The translations under genes were made by a program, and so were the position numbers. 64,000 bases of DNA from JAFDVL01 sp964631865 (lineage in GTDB: Bacteria > Acidobacteriota > Blastocatellia > RBC074): assembly GCA_964631865.1 (NCBI GenBank), contig CAZWAK010000021.1, forward strand, positions 5,844 through 69,843, in the 5' to 3' direction. Below, one piece after another: positions 23,349-31,905 of this stretch. The notes under the pieces were generated by a model, which was not told the DNA's origin, searched no databases, and saw nothing but the letters and a program-made list of their open reading frames with translations. Each line of letters starts with the position of its first letter. The stretch's first letter is position 1.

Positions 23349-24326
23349 ATGGAAGCATCACCGCCGCCGCCGAAGCCACGCTTAATGGACGAGATTCGCA
23401 CGACCATCCGCCTGCGCGGCCTTAGTTATCGCACCGAACAAACCTACACCGACTGGATCAAACGCTTCATTCTCTTTCACAACAAACGCCACCCGCGCGA
23501 GATGGGAGCCGAAGAAGTGCATGCGTATCTGGCGCATTTGGTGAATGATCGTAACGTCGCCGCGTCCACTCAGAACGTCGCCTTGAATGCCATCTTATTT
23601 CTGTACCGTGAAGTGTTATTACAGCCCTTGCCGCCGTTGGGCGATCTGCAACCGGCGAAGAAAGCTCCCCGCTTGCCGGTGGTCTTTACGCCGGAAGAAG
23701 TGCGCGCGATGCTGTCCCATCTGACCGGCACGAAATGGCTAATGGCCAGTTTGTTGTACGGCACGGGGATGCGCGTGAGCGAGATGTTGCGGCTGCGCGT
23801 GAAGGACATTGATTTTGCCCAAAATCAAATTACGGTGCGGGCGGGCAAAGGCAATAAAGATCGCGTGACGATGTTGCCCAACAGTCTGAAAGAGCCGTTG
23901 CGCGAGCATTTGGTGCAAGTGAAACAAGCGCACGAAGTAGATTTGCAGGAAGGCTTTGGGACGGTCGAGTTGCCCTTTGCGCTGACGCAGAAATACCCGC
24001 ACGCCCACCGGGAATGGCACTGGCAATACCTCTTCCCCGCGCCGAAGCGTTCGATTGATCCGCGTTCACGGATCGAACGACGGCATCATCTCGATCCCTC
24101 CGGGTTACAAAAAGCGGTCAAAGCAGCGCTGCGGCAAGCAGGCATCGCCAAACACGGAAGCTGTCATACGTTGCGCCACAGCTTTGCGACGCATTTGCTG
24201 GAAGCGGGCTATGACATTCGCACGGTGCAGGAGTTGTTGGGGCACAACGATGTGAAAACGACGATGGTTTACACGCACGTGCTGAATCGCGGCGGGTTGG
24301 CGGTGCGGAGTCCGCTTGATGTCTGA
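23349..24326 (+). CDS. intI: Integron integrase IntI
   Basis: 325 aa tyrosine recombinase of the integron class, which recombines attC with attI. A SAM-like N-domain is followed by the catalytic domain. Catalytic residues are seen in GMRVSEMLRLR (Arg), HTLRHSFATHLL (His-x-x-Arg), LGHNDVKTTM (His) and YTHVLNRGG (Tyr). The IntI-specific insert is present as KYPHAHREWHWQYLFPA followed by DPRS..RRHHLD, which separates IntI from XerC/D. The C-terminus GGLAVRSPLDV is also IntI-like. Start 23349 has AAGGAG upstream. The gene is intact and so probably functional. Confidence 0.95.
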   Translation: MEASPPPPKPRLMDEIRTTIRLRGLSYRTEQTYTDWIKRFILFHNKRHPREMGAEEVHAYLAHLVNDRNVAASTQNVALNAILFLYREVLLQPLPPLGDLQPAKKAPRLPVVFTPEEVRAMLSHLTGTKWLMASLLYGTGMRVSEMLRLRVKDIDFAQNQITVRAGKGNKDRVTMLPNSLKEPLREHLVQVKQAHEVDLQEGFGTVELPFALTQKYPHAHREWHWQYLFPAPKRSIDPRSRIERRHHLDPSGLQKAVKAALRQAGIAKHGSCHTLRHSFATHLLEAGYDIRTVQELLGHNDVKTTMVYTHVLNRGGLAVRSPLDV

Positions 24327-24419
24327 AGTCCTTCTTCCTCTTCGCTTCTGTCACGCCCTGGCTTATACTGCGCCCTTAACATAAGCATCAACCCCAAATC
24401 CAAAAGCAGAGGAATCATC

Positions 24420-26144
24420 GTGAGCAAGAAAACTCCCACAGAATTACGCTCGCATCGCTGGCTCGGCGTCAACGATATGCGCTCCTTCGGGCATCGGTCG
24501 CGCGTCAAGCAAATGGGCTATGCCGCCGCCGATTATGCGGGCAAACCGGTCATCGCCATCATCAACACGTGGAGCGACCTGAGCATGTGTCACAGCCACT
24601 TTCCCGAACGGGTCGAAGAGGTCAAACGCGGCGTCTGGCAGGCGGGCGGCTTCCCCGTTGAATTGCCGGCGCTCGCCATCACCGAAGTGTTCATGAAGCC
24701 CTCGCCGATGATGTATCGGAATTTATTGGCGATGGACACGGAAGAATATTTGCGCAGCCAGCCGATTGACGGTGTCGTGTTGATGGGCGGCTGCGACAAG
24801 ACGACGCCCGGTTTGTTGATGGGCGCGCTTTCGATGAACCTGCCTGCGATTTATCTGCCAGCGGGGCCGATGTTGCGCGGCAATTGGAACGGGCAGTTTT
24901 TGGGCAGCGGCTCGGACGTCTGGAAATACTGGATGGAAAAGCAAGCAGGCAATCTGACGGACTGCGAATGGAACGAGATGGAAAGCGGCATCGCGCGTTC
25001 CGCCGGGCATTGCATGACGATGGGCACGGCTTCGACGATGACTTCGATTGCCGAATCGCTGGGCTTCACGCTGCCGGGCGCGGCTTCGATTCCGGCAGTG
25101 GACGCGAACCACGCGCGGATGGCAACGGCGTGCGGACGGCGCATCGTCGAAATGGTCTGGGACGATTTCAAGCCGAGCGATTTTTTGACGATGCAGTCCA
25201 TCGAAAACGCCATCGCGGCGGATATGGCGATTGGTGGTTCGACGAACGCGATCATTCATTTGGTAGCGATTGCCGGGCGCGCAGGCATCCAATTGCCGCT
25301 CACGAAGTTTGACGAAATCGCCGCGCGCGTGCCTTTGCTGGCGAACATTCGGCCTTCGGGCAAATATCTGATGGAAGATTTTTACTACGCCGGAGGCTTG
25401 CGCGCGTGCCTGAATCAGATGCGCGATTTGCTGCATCTCGACGCGCTGACGGTGAACGGCAAGACGATTGGCGAGAATATCGAAAGCGCGAAAATCTTCA
25501 ATGAAGACGTGATTCGCACGCGCGAAAATCCGGTGCAAGCCATCGGCGGCACGGCTGTTTTGTATGGCAACCTCGCGCCGAACGGAGCCGTCATCAAACC
25601 GACTGCCGCCGATCCAAAGCTGTGGCAGCACACGGGGCGCGCGGTCGTTTTCAAAGACTACAACGATATGAACGCGCGGCTGAACGACGAAGCGTTGGAC
25701 GTGGATGAGACGTGCGTGTTGGTGCTGCAAAATGCCGGGCCGCTCGGTGGGCCGGGGATGCCGGAATGGGGCATGTTGCCGATTCCGAAGAAGCTGCTGC
25801 AACAAGGCGTCCGCGATATGGTGCGCATTTCCGATGCCCGGATGAGCGGCACATCGTACGGCACCTGCGTGCTGCACGTGTCGCCCGAAGCCTTTGTCGG
25901 CGGCCCGCTCGCGTTCGTGCGCGATGGCGATTTGATTGAATTGGACGTGCCGCATCGCAAATTGAATTTGCTCGTGTCCGAAGAAGAACTCGCGAGCCGC
26001 CAAGCCCAATGGATGAAGCCCGAACGCAAGTACGGACGCGGCTACGGCGCATTGTTTGCTGAGCGCGTCACGCAAGCGCACGAAGGCTGCGATTTCGATT
26101 TCCTGCACGCGGGCGCAGAGACGCCGGAGCCGGAGATTCATTAG
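24420..26144 (+). CDS. IlvD/Edd-family dehydratase, L-arabinonate dehydratase-like
   Basis: 574 aa [2Fe-2S] dehydratase. Putative cluster Cys residues are C57 (SDLSMCHSHF), C125 (LMGGCDKTTPG) and C198 (SAGHCMTMGTAS). The N-terminus ELRSHRWLGVNDMRSFGHRSR, the length and the TWSD motif match the sugar-acid (arabinonate/xylonate) branch rather than IlvD. It removes water from an aldonate to give a 2-keto-3-deoxy acid. A GTG start at 24420 follows AGAGGA. No sugar-pathway neighbours are here, so the substrate is inferred from sequence type. The BrnT gene starts 10 bp downstream. Confidence 0.88.
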   Translation: MSKKTPTELRSHRWLGVNDMRSFGHRSRVKQMGYAAADYAGKPVIAIINTWSDLSMCHSHFPERVEEVKRGVWQAGGFPVELPALAITEVFMKPSPMMYRNLLAMDTEEYLRSQPIDGVVLMGGCDKTTPGLLMGALSMNLPAIYLPAGPMLRGNWNGQFLGSGSDVWKYWMEKQAGNLTDCEWNEMESGIARSAGHCMTMGTASTMTSIAESLGFTLPGAASIPAVDANHARMATACGRRIVEMVWDDFKPSDFLTMQSIENAIAADMAIGGSTNAIIHLVAIAGRAGIQLPLTKFDEIAARVPLLANIRPSGKYLMEDFYYAGGLRACLNQMRDLLHLDALTVNGKTIGENIESAKIFNEDVIRTRENPVQAIGGTAVLYGNLAPNGAVIKPTAADPKLWQHTGRAVVFKDYNDMNARLNDEALDVDETCVLVLQNAGPLGGPGMPEWGMLPIPKKLLQQGVRDMVRISDARMSGTSYGTCVLHVSPEAFVGGPLAFVRDGDLIELDVPHRKLNLLVSEEELASRQAQWMKPERKYGRGYGALFAERVTQAHEGCDFDFLHAGAETPEPEIH

Positions 26145-26153
26145 GAGCAACGG

Positions 26154-26429
26154 ATGGATATTGGCTTCGTTTGGGACGAAAAGAAGTATAATCAGGTCGT
26201 CGCGGAACACGATGTGCGGTTTTATGAAGTTGTTTCAGCGTTTGATGATCCCAATGGCATTGAATCGCAAAGTCTTGTCGAACACGAAGAACGTTGGATA
26301 TGGATTGGGAAAACGCCGTGGGATCGTTTGCTGGTGGTCGTTTATACTGACGAGGACTTGCCAAGTTTACGCATCATCACCGCGTATGATGCAGAAGGGA
26401 AATTGATTGATGAGTACTATCAACGATGA
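26154..26429 (+). CDS. brnT: BrnT-family toxin
   Basis: 91 aa ribonuclease-toxin fold of the BrnT family: FVWDEKKYNQ at the start, FYEVVSAFDDPN, GKTPWDRLLVVVYTDED and LRIITAYDAE. BrnT resembles RelE and inhibits translation. It starts 10 bp after the dehydratase and overlaps the next gene by 20 bp. The AGGAGC upstream is a good RBS. Confidence 0.85.
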   Translation: MDIGFVWDEKKYNQVVAEHDVRFYEVVSAFDDPNGIESQSLVEHEERWIWIGKTPWDRLLVVVYTDEDLPSLRIITAYDAEGKLIDEYYQR

Positions 26430-26769
26430 CGAGTTTGATTATCCAGCCTATACCAGAAACAACCCGCCTGACCCAACCAAGATCCGGCGCGGCATTGAAG
26501 CGCATCGGCAACGGATAGAGGCGGCGATGAAGCGTCCCGCCATTCGTGTGGAGCAGGAACTGCTCGCGCAATTCCAGGAGCTTGCCGCGCCAGGGCAAAG
26601 CGCCGAACAAGCCATCAATCAAGCCTTGCGCGAATGGCTCGCGGCCAAAGGGTTGAATGAGATGATTCGCGCGGAGTTGCAAGAAGCCGTTCAGCGAGCT
26701 TTCGTTCAAGCAGGAATAGAGTTGCAACGGCCAAAAACAGAACCGTCGCTCGCCATCGAAGAGGCGTGA
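26410..26769 (+). CDS. BrnA-like antitoxin
   Basis: 119 aa. The middle has the ribbon-helix-helix BrnA pattern: MKRPAIRVEQELLAQFQELA and then AEQAINQALREWLAAKG. The N-terminal 40 residues contact the toxin, and the C-terminal 35 residues are an extra tail not usual in BrnA. It should neutralise the upstream BrnT and autoregulate the operon. The ATG at 26410 is preferred over the TTG at 26407. Confidence 0.75.
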   Translation: MSTINDDEFDYPAYTRNNPPDPTKIRRGIEAHRQRIEAAMKRPAIRVEQELLAQFQELAAPGQSAEQAINQALREWLAAKGLNEMIRAELQEAVQRAFVQAGIELQRPKTEPSLAIEEA

Positions 26770-27146
26770 CACCTCGCAACGGATAACGCCCAATGGAAAG
26801 CTGTTCTTCGTTTTGTTGCTCGATTTGCAACGTGAGCGGTTTCAAGCCACTGAAAGTTGAGGAAGCCAAAGCCGGAAGCCGACAAAAGTAGCTGTCCAAA
26901 AACTTTCCCGCCAACCTCGAAAAGTTGCTGCCAAGCCGAACGACTTTGTGGCATAATCCGGCGCGGATTTAACGATAAAGATTTTGAAGGTCATGCAAAG
27001 GTTAGTCATACAATCCGTCCCGATGCGCATCCGCAAAAACCTCTTTGCAGACTAGCTCCTCACTACCGACGCTCGCCCCTAATTGATGCGCTGGAGAATT
27101 CCAGTTAGCCCTGCTTCCCCGCTATATTTTGTTGGAGGTATTGACG
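26770..27146. other. Intergenic region without recognised genes
   Basis: 377 bp between the BrnA gene and the aminotransferase gene. Short open frames exist but have no RBS or recognisable product. The promoter of the aminotransferase should lie here; no clear -35/-10 pair was identified. Confidence 0.5.
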
Positions 27147-28514
27147 ATGCTCAGTACAGCGTTAGAGACCACGAAACTACCACAAATTCACACGCCCTTG
27201 CCCGGCCCCAAAGCCCAGTTGATCGTTGATCGTGATGCCCAATTTATTTCGCCATCGTACACGCGCAGCTATCCGTTGGTGATGCAACGCGGCAGAGGCG
27301 CGATGATCGAAGACGTTGATGGCAACGTCTTTCTCGATTTCAATGCCGGTGTCGCCGTGTGCGCGACCGGTCATTCACACCCGCAAGTCGTCGCCGCAAT
27401 CAAACAGCAAGTAGACGATTTCATACATATTTCCGGCACCGATTATTACTATCCGCATTTGCCCGCGTTGGCGCAAAAATTGAGCGAACTCGCGCCCGGC
27501 GATGACGACAAGCGCGTGCATTTCGGCAACTCCGGCGCGGAAGCGGTCGAAGGCGCAATCAAGTTGGCAATGTTCTCGACGCGGCGGCAAAAGCTGATCG
27601 GCTTTTTCGGCGCGTTTCACGGACGCACGATGGGCGCGCTTTCGCTCACGGGCAGCAAAGCGCGGCAACGTTCCGGCTTCGGCCCGCAAGCGTTGGATGT
27701 GACGCACGTGCCCTACGCGAATTGTTACCGCTGTCCGTACAATTTGACGCCGGAAACTTGCGGTGCGCACGAAGCGAAAGGCCCGCATTGCGCGCGCATC
27801 ATTGAAGATTTGATTCTGAAAACCACCGTGCCGCCTGACGAATGCGCGGCGATCATCGTCGAACCCGTGCAAGGCGAAGGCGGCTATGTCGTTCCGCCCG
27901 CGTCGTTCCTGCACACGATTCGCGCCATCGCCAATAAATACGGGATCAAAGTCGTCGCAGACGAAGTGCAAGCCGGGATGGGACGCACTGGGAAAATGTT
28001 CGCGTCGGAGCATTTCGATTTCGTGCCCGACATCATCGCGGCGGCGAAAGGCATTGCATCGGGCTTGCCGTTGAGTGCTGTGATTGCGAGCGCGGACGTG
28101 ATGAACTGGCCGCCGGGGGCACACGCTTCGACGTTCGGCGGCAATCCGGTGGCGATTGCGGCGTCGCTAGTGACGATTGAATTGTTGGAAACGGAATTGC
28201 TCGAAAATACTGCGGCGATGGGACAATATCTGCTCGACGGCTGCCGCGATTTGATGGAAAAGCATGAATTGATTGGCGATGTGCGCGGCAAAGGCTTGAT
28301 GATCGGCCTTGAGTTAGTCAAAAACCGCACGACGAAAGAACCAGCGGCGGCGGAGCGCGATCAAATCGAGATGGAATGTTTCCAGCGCGGCTTGATTATT
28401 CAAGGCTGCGGCACGAGCACGATTCGGCTCTCGCCACCGCTCGTGATTGACCGCGAACAATGCGATTTCGCGCTGCGAACGTTGGATGAGGCCATCAGCG
28501 CCGTCACCCCATAA
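27147..28514 (+). CDS. Class III aminotransferase (4-aminobutyrate/acetylornithine type)
   Basis: 455 aa PLP enzyme of fold type I. HFGNSGAEAVEGAIKLA binds PLP phosphate, IIVEPVQGEGGY and VVADEVQAGMGRTG carry the Asp, and AAAKGIASGLPLSAV carries the Schiff-base Lys. The insert CYRCPYNLTPETCGAHEAKGPHC adds four Cys/His residues, as in archaeal-type 4-aminobutyrate and leucine/methionine racemase-like aminotransferases. Substrate could be GABA, lysine or another omega-amino acid. Start 27147 has GGAGG seven bases upstream. It is monocistronic with a terminator. Confidence 0.9.
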   Translation: MLSTALETTKLPQIHTPLPGPKAQLIVDRDAQFISPSYTRSYPLVMQRGRGAMIEDVDGNVFLDFNAGVAVCATGHSHPQVVAAIKQQVDDFIHISGTDYYYPHLPALAQKLSELAPGDDDKRVHFGNSGAEAVEGAIKLAMFSTRRQKLIGFFGAFHGRTMGALSLTGSKARQRSGFGPQALDVTHVPYANCYRCPYNLTPETCGAHEAKGPHCARIIEDLILKTTVPPDECAAIIVEPVQGEGGYVVPPASFLHTIRAIANKYGIKVVADEVQAGMGRTGKMFASEHFDFVPDIIAAAKGIASGLPLSAVIASADVMNWPPGAHASTFGGNPVAIAASLVTIELLETELLENTAAMGQYLLDGCRDLMEKHELIGDVRGKGLMIGLELVKNRTTKEPAAAERDQIEMECFQRGLIIQGCGTSTIRLSPPLVIDREQCDFALRTLDEAISAVTP

Positions 28515-28528
28515 ACACAGGCGCGAGC

Positions 28529-28560
28529 GGAAGCGCGCCGGGACAACCGCGCTTCCTTTT
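28529..28560 (+). terminator. Terminator of the aminotransferase gene
   Basis: Arms GGAAGCGCG (28529-28537) and CGCGCTTCC (28548-28556) form a perfect 9-bp stem, followed by TTTT. It lies 14 bp after the stop codon. Confidence 0.85.
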
Positions 28561-28639
28561 CTCCAGGTTCAGGCAAATTAAAATCCGCCTTAATTCTTTC
28601 AACTCTTTCGCGGACAAGAACTTCAGGTAAAATCTTTGA

Positions 28640-28669
28640 TTGACACATTTAACTGGAAAGCCGTAACAT
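28640..28669 (+). promoter_or_regulatory. Probable sigma-70 promoter of the IHF gene
   Basis: TTGACA (28640-28645, perfect) and TAACAT (28664-28669) with an 18-bp spacer, 38 bp before the IHF start codon. Confidence 0.65.
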
Positions 28670-28706
28670 ATTGGCAGCACGGATAATTACAGTGAGGGAC
28701 TAAGTA

Positions 28707-28970
28707 ATGACGAAAGCAGACTTGGCCCGCGCGATCTATGACAGACACGGCGGCATTTCCAATCAGGAAGCCCAGCGCATCGTGGACATCATCTTCGAGA
28801 CGATCAAAACCCGTCTGTTGGAAGGCGATGAAGTTCGCATCGTGGGCTTTGGCTCATTGGAAGTTGTAACCCGACGCTCCCGACGGGGCCGCAACCCTGT
28901 GACAGGCGAAGCGCTCCAGCTTCCCGAACGACGCGCCCTGGTCTTTCGTCCCTCACGGTCAATGAAATAA
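28707..28970 (+). CDS. IHF/HU-family DNA-binding protein
   Basis: 87 aa of the HU/IHF fold: MTKADLARAIYDRHGGIS helix-turn, IVDIIFETIKTRLLEGDEVRIVGFGSLEV saddle, then the DNA-wrapping arm RRGRNPVTGE and RALVFRPSRSMK. The GRNPxTG motif inserts a Pro at DNA kinks. It forms dimers that bend DNA by more than 90 degrees. Followed by a MerR regulator and tRNA-Pro, it fits the ihfA-merR-tRNA-Pro order known from several phyla. IHF and HU cannot be told apart here, and integration of the island next door might use it. Confidence 0.92.
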   Translation: MTKADLARAIYDRHGGISNQEAQRIVDIIFETIKTRLLEGDEVRIVGFGSLEVVTRRSRRGRNPVTGEALQLPERRALVFRPSRSMK

Positions 28971-29014
28971 ACCTGAGAAAGCATTTTCACGAACTAGGCC
29001 TCGCCCCTGTTTTT

Positions 29015-29518
29015 ATGGTTATGGCTATGATGACTGCTACACAAGAAATCACCGGCATTCCCGATAAATTGTTTTTCAAGATCGGCGAAGTGTGTGATCT
29101 GGTGGGCGTGCAGGCGCATGTCTTGCGGTATTGGGAATCCGAGTTCCCCATGCTCCAGCCGCAAAAGAACCGCGCCGGACAACGCACCTATCGCCGCAAA
29201 GACGTCGAAATGGCGTTGAGGATCAAAGCCTTGTTGTACGACGAAGGATTCACCATTGCAGGAGCCAAGAAAAAGTTGCAAAGCGAAGGGCGCAGTACCG
29301 GACGCCTGAAAGTCGTCCCGCCCGGCGCGACTGCCGCCGATTTTGAACCCACCACTCCGGCCTTGCCAAGCGTTCAGATCGGACAAGAAGTGCAGCCTTC
29401 CGGGCAAGTCAACGTCACCGCCACCATCGGCAGCCCGCTCTCGCGCGACGCTCTCCATCGGCTCAAATTGATGCTGGAGGATATGTTGACAACCCTGAAC
29501 CGCAATGTTATAGATTGA
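29015..29518 (+). CDS. MerR-family regulator
   Basis: 167 aa. The winged helix-turn-helix is at about 20-90: FFKIGEVCDLVGVQAHVLRYWESEF, followed by RTYRRKDVEMALRIKALL. A short coiled helix and a low-complexity region follow, with a last helix at 145-165 that may dimerise. It is the MlrA/CarA-like branch without a known effector domain. The start is uncertain: 29015, 29021, 29027 and 29030 are all ATGs with weak RBS. It is the second gene after the IHF gene, and a terminator follows. The target is unknown. Confidence 0.85.
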   Translation: MVMAMMTATQEITGIPDKLFFKIGEVCDLVGVQAHVLRYWESEFPMLQPQKNRAGQRTYRRKDVEMALRIKALLYDEGFTIAGAKKKLQSEGRSTGRLKVVPPGATAADFEPTTPALPSVQIGQEVQPSGQVNVTATIGSPLSRDALHRLKLMLEDMLTTLNRNVID

Positions 29519-29548
29519 CGCGCGTTGCTTGAGAATCCTACGCGATCA

Positions 29549-29575
29549 GCCGAGTGTTTTCATTCGGCGTTTTCC
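29549..29575 (+). terminator. Terminator between merR and tRNA-Pro
   Basis: GCCGAGTG (29549-29556), loop TTTT, CATTCGGC (29561-29568), then GTTTTCC. It should end the IHF-MerR transcript before the tRNA. Confidence 0.7.
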
Positions 29576-29580
29576 TTCGT

Positions 29581-29657
<77 letters not shown>

Positions 29658-30036
29658 ATCAATTCAACAACTTACACCTCTTTTCCGCTCCTGCCAGATC
29701 GCTAATTCCACAAAAGATTCCACCATAGTGTGTTTGAGAAAATATTTTGCCAACGAAAAAGGCATTGTCAAAGTTACTTTTCAACCTCGCCTTCTTGTGT
29801 CAAGAAAGTGGCGAGAATATTGAAGGAACAACGACGCTGAAATTCTGTTGCGGACGTTGCAAGAGATGGATTAGGATTAGCGCGCCGAAAAACAACAAAC
29901 AATAGAATTCAGCGATCCTCAATCGCCCTCACTGCTGAGAAGCCCAATCACTGGAACGTCAAGTTGAAAGCGAAACCTCAGTTTTGCAACTGGCTTGACA
30001 AGACTTTCAACCACTAAATTCATCGGAGTCAGCCAC
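29658..30036. other. Left arm of the island, no genes
   Basis: 379 bp with no supported gene. Open frames running out of the tRNA are artefacts. The first bases (CAACAACTTAC at about 29666-29676) recur beyond attR at about 37076-37086, so arm-type integrase sites are possible. Confidence 0.5.
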
Positions 30037-30957
30037 ATGAAAACAACTCTTTCCATCTTCGGATTTTTCTTATTATGCCAGCCCGTTTTTGCGCAACGTG
30101 ACCCGCTTGACGAACTTGACCGCTGGAGCCGTAAACAAACTGAAAATCGCACGTATAAGCCGGGGGAGGAAACTTGGGCAATGGTCACGAATCGAATGCG
30201 AGCAGATACGCGCGCTGCTACGCCTTCTCTCCGACCGCGCGAAATTGTGATGAACAATGCGGACATCCTCAAGATGAAAGCCGCAGGCTTCGGAGATGAT
30301 ACGATTATTAGCGCGATCAATACGCGCCAAAGCCTTTTTGATACTACACCAGACACCTTGATTAGTTTGAAGCAGGCAGGAGTCAGCGAAGCCGTCCTCA
30401 ACGCAATGATGGGTGCCGACACTGGAAATCAAGGCAATCTGATCGCGCTTGACAAGAACGGTCTACCATCCGAAACAGGGATATACATTCAGCAAGCCAA
30501 TAAACTGATTGAGATGGAAGCGGAGCCAATCAGTTGGCAAACCGGAGGCATCTGGAAAGCCTTTTTCACACGACTGGCAACGCTTGGTGTCGCAGGGACA
30601 AAAGGCCACGTCAATGCAAAAGTGATGGACTCTCGTAGCCGTTTTCAAGTAGACGCCAACGCTGAATTTTTGATTCGGACACCTGAAGGCGTTACACCTT
30701 CAGAATATCTCTTGGTAGAGTTGAACGAAAAAGACAATCGTCGAGAGTTTCGCTTTCTTACTGGGGGATGGTTCCATCCATCAAGTGGTGCCGAACGCAA
30801 TGCAACGCCATTTCGGTATCGAAAGATTGCGCCACGAACCTATTACGTGATGCTTAATAATTTACGGCGTGGAGAATACGGTTTTCTGCCAACACATCTG
30901 ACCAACTCTCTACAGGCTGCTTTTGTCGGCAAGCTTTACAGTTTTAGCGTGGATTAG
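30037..30957 (+). CDS. Exported protein with the ILKMKxAG repeat module
   Basis: 306 aa with a signal peptide (MKTTLSIFGFFLLCQPVFA). Around 75-125 lies a helical module, NNADILKMKAAGFGDDTIIS followed by LKQAGVSEAVLNAMM, that recurs in the exported protein at 38692 (NKDIINMTTIGLPSNLIVAK...LKEVGVDNAVIAMM). The C-terminal 170 residues look beta-rich, with no known family. It is the only + strand gene of the island and is probably a cargo gene. Start 30037 follows the signal peptide logic. Confidence 0.75.
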   Translation: MKTTLSIFGFFLLCQPVFAQRDPLDELDRWSRKQTENRTYKPGEETWAMVTNRMRADTRAATPSLRPREIVMNNADILKMKAAGFGDDTIISAINTRQSLFDTTPDTLISLKQAGVSEAVLNAMMGADTGNQGNLIALDKNGLPSETGIYIQQANKLIEMEAEPISWQTGGIWKAFFTRLATLGVAGTKGHVNAKVMDSRSRFQVDANAEFLIRTPEGVTPSEYLLVELNEKDNRREFRFLTGGWFHPSSGAERNATPFRYRKIAPRTYYVMLNNLRRGEYGFLPTHLTNSLQAAFVGKLYSFSVD

Positions 30958-31012
30958 ACAGGGACATCTCCAAAATTTGATGCTGTAGGCTCAGTTGCAA
31001 GCTCAGATGAAG

Positions 31013-31130
31013 ATTTTCAATGGTTTTCATTGGAGTATCTCACCTGTCATTTTGTTTTGAATGCCGCTTCCAACAACGCTAGGCGCTGTTCGATTTCGTC
31101 TTGCTCTTTCGCTTTGAGTGCAAATCCCAA
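31013..31130 (-). pseudogene. Remnant of an HTH gene end and the next gene's start
   Basis: The minus strand encodes ALKAKEQDEIEQRLALLEAA, then FKTK and a stop (31047-31049), nearly the same as the C-terminus of the HTH protein at 40146-40526. Just downstream, MKTIEN at 31031 matches the start of the 67-aa gene at 39926-40129. DNA similarity to 40105-40225 covers the whole stretch. The rest of both genes is gone, so it is a decayed copy of the same operon. Confidence 0.85.
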
Positions 31131-31200
31131 ATCCGTCACGCGCGAGCAAGAAAGGGGTCAGCCGTTCATAGGGTAATCAGCCCTTCATAGGGTATTCAAA

Positions 31201-31653
31201 TTAGTCATGGGTTGTTCTTCTTAAATCCGAGAGGTCAAGTGATCCCCAAAAGAGGTCGGATTGTCGCTTCTTTTGAGCCTGACTGAGTTCGTTCGGGTCA
31301 GTAGACCCTGTGAGACCGGGATTGAAATTAGCCAATTTCAGTAACGTCAGTGCCGCGCGCACCGCATCCGACCCGCCTTCGCTCAGCACCGTTTCGATGG
31401 TATCCAGTGCCTTCGGCAAAAGCGTTCGGTAGCGGTCAAGCTGTTCGTTCCAAAGCTCAGAGCGCCGCTGATTAAGTGCTGCCTGAAATTCGTGGTTCTG
31501 ATTGAGCCATTCGCTCACAGTTTGCCGCGCGACCTTGCAGGCATCCGCTGTTGCAGTCACGCTTGCGCCAATTGCAAGCTGGTCTATGGCCATCAACTGT
31601 GCGGGTGTCAGTTTTGCACCATCTGTTTTCGTTTTGTCGGCTTTCGTCGTCAT
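31201..31653 (-). CDS. Terminase-small-subunit-like HTH protein
   Basis: 150 aa. The head has TPAQLMAIDQLAIGASVTAT and then DACKVARQTVSEWLNQ, a helix-turn-helix of the phBC6A51 type used by phage small terminase subunits. A long helix follows (LWNEQLDRYRTLLPKALDTI), and then VRAALTLLKLANFNPG. In phage satellites a TerS homologue redirects packaging; here this is inference, because similar HTH proteins occur outside phages. A paralogue is at 40146-40526. It is the last gene of the minus-strand block, nearest attL. Confidence 0.7.
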   Translation of the reverse strand: MTTKADKTKTDGAKLTPAQLMAIDQLAIGASVTATADACKVARQTVSEWLNQNHEFQAALNQRRSELWNEQLDRYRTLLPKALDTIETVLSEGGSDAVRAALTLLKLANFNPGLTGSTDPNELSQAQKKRQSDLFWGSLDLSDLRRTTHD

Positions 31654-31692
31654 TCGTCGTCCTTTCGCTTTAGAAGCTCGTCATTGAGTTTT

Positions 31693-31905
31693 TCAGTCTA
31701 AATCCAACACAACTACAGAAGGAGTTTGGCATTGCTCAGCCTGTCGGATTTCAGCGATTGCGGCACGAAGGCAAAGCCCTACGCTGTACCATTGATCTTT
31801 GATGGTTTGCACATCGGGGGATTCATCGGCAAGCAAGTCAATCAACCGACCAGCTTCCACGATGGCGCGCTGTCGGTCAGCCATAGTTGTTTGCAATTGA
31901 TTCAT
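31693..31905 (-). CDS. Small helical protein of the island
   Basis: 70 aa, helical, ending with QWYSVGLCLRAAIAEIRQAE and a hydrophobic acidic tail. A gene fragment at 41198-41353 encodes the same motif (AWYTLGKFVRPALAEIRQAE), so it belongs to a conserved accessory operon. Its ATG overlaps the toprim gene's stop by 4 bp, showing translational coupling. Function is unknown. Confidence 0.7.
   Translation of the reverse strand: MNQLQTTMADRQRAIVEAGRLIDLLADESPDVQTIKDQWYSVGLCLRAAIAEIRQAEQCQTPSVVVLDLD

Larger units (their letters stand above)
17490..24326. mobile_element. Chromosomal integron with about five gene cassettes
   Basis: The integron consists of intI (23349-24326, +), a platform with a small gene and a repeat array (22645-23204), a probable attI crossover at 22619/22618, and cassettes transcribed leftward, away from intI, as in classical integrons. 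The sites alternate with genes as follows: attC at 21462-21551, interrupted attC near 20857-20886, half-sites at 18586-18604 and 17959-17977, and a canonical attC at 17490-17539. R'' boxes match the first six bases of their own cassettes in several cases (ACCTAAC with TTAGGT; ACCGAAC with TTCGGT; ACATAAC with TTATGT), which is the signature of circular cassette excision and integration. Confidence 0.88.
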
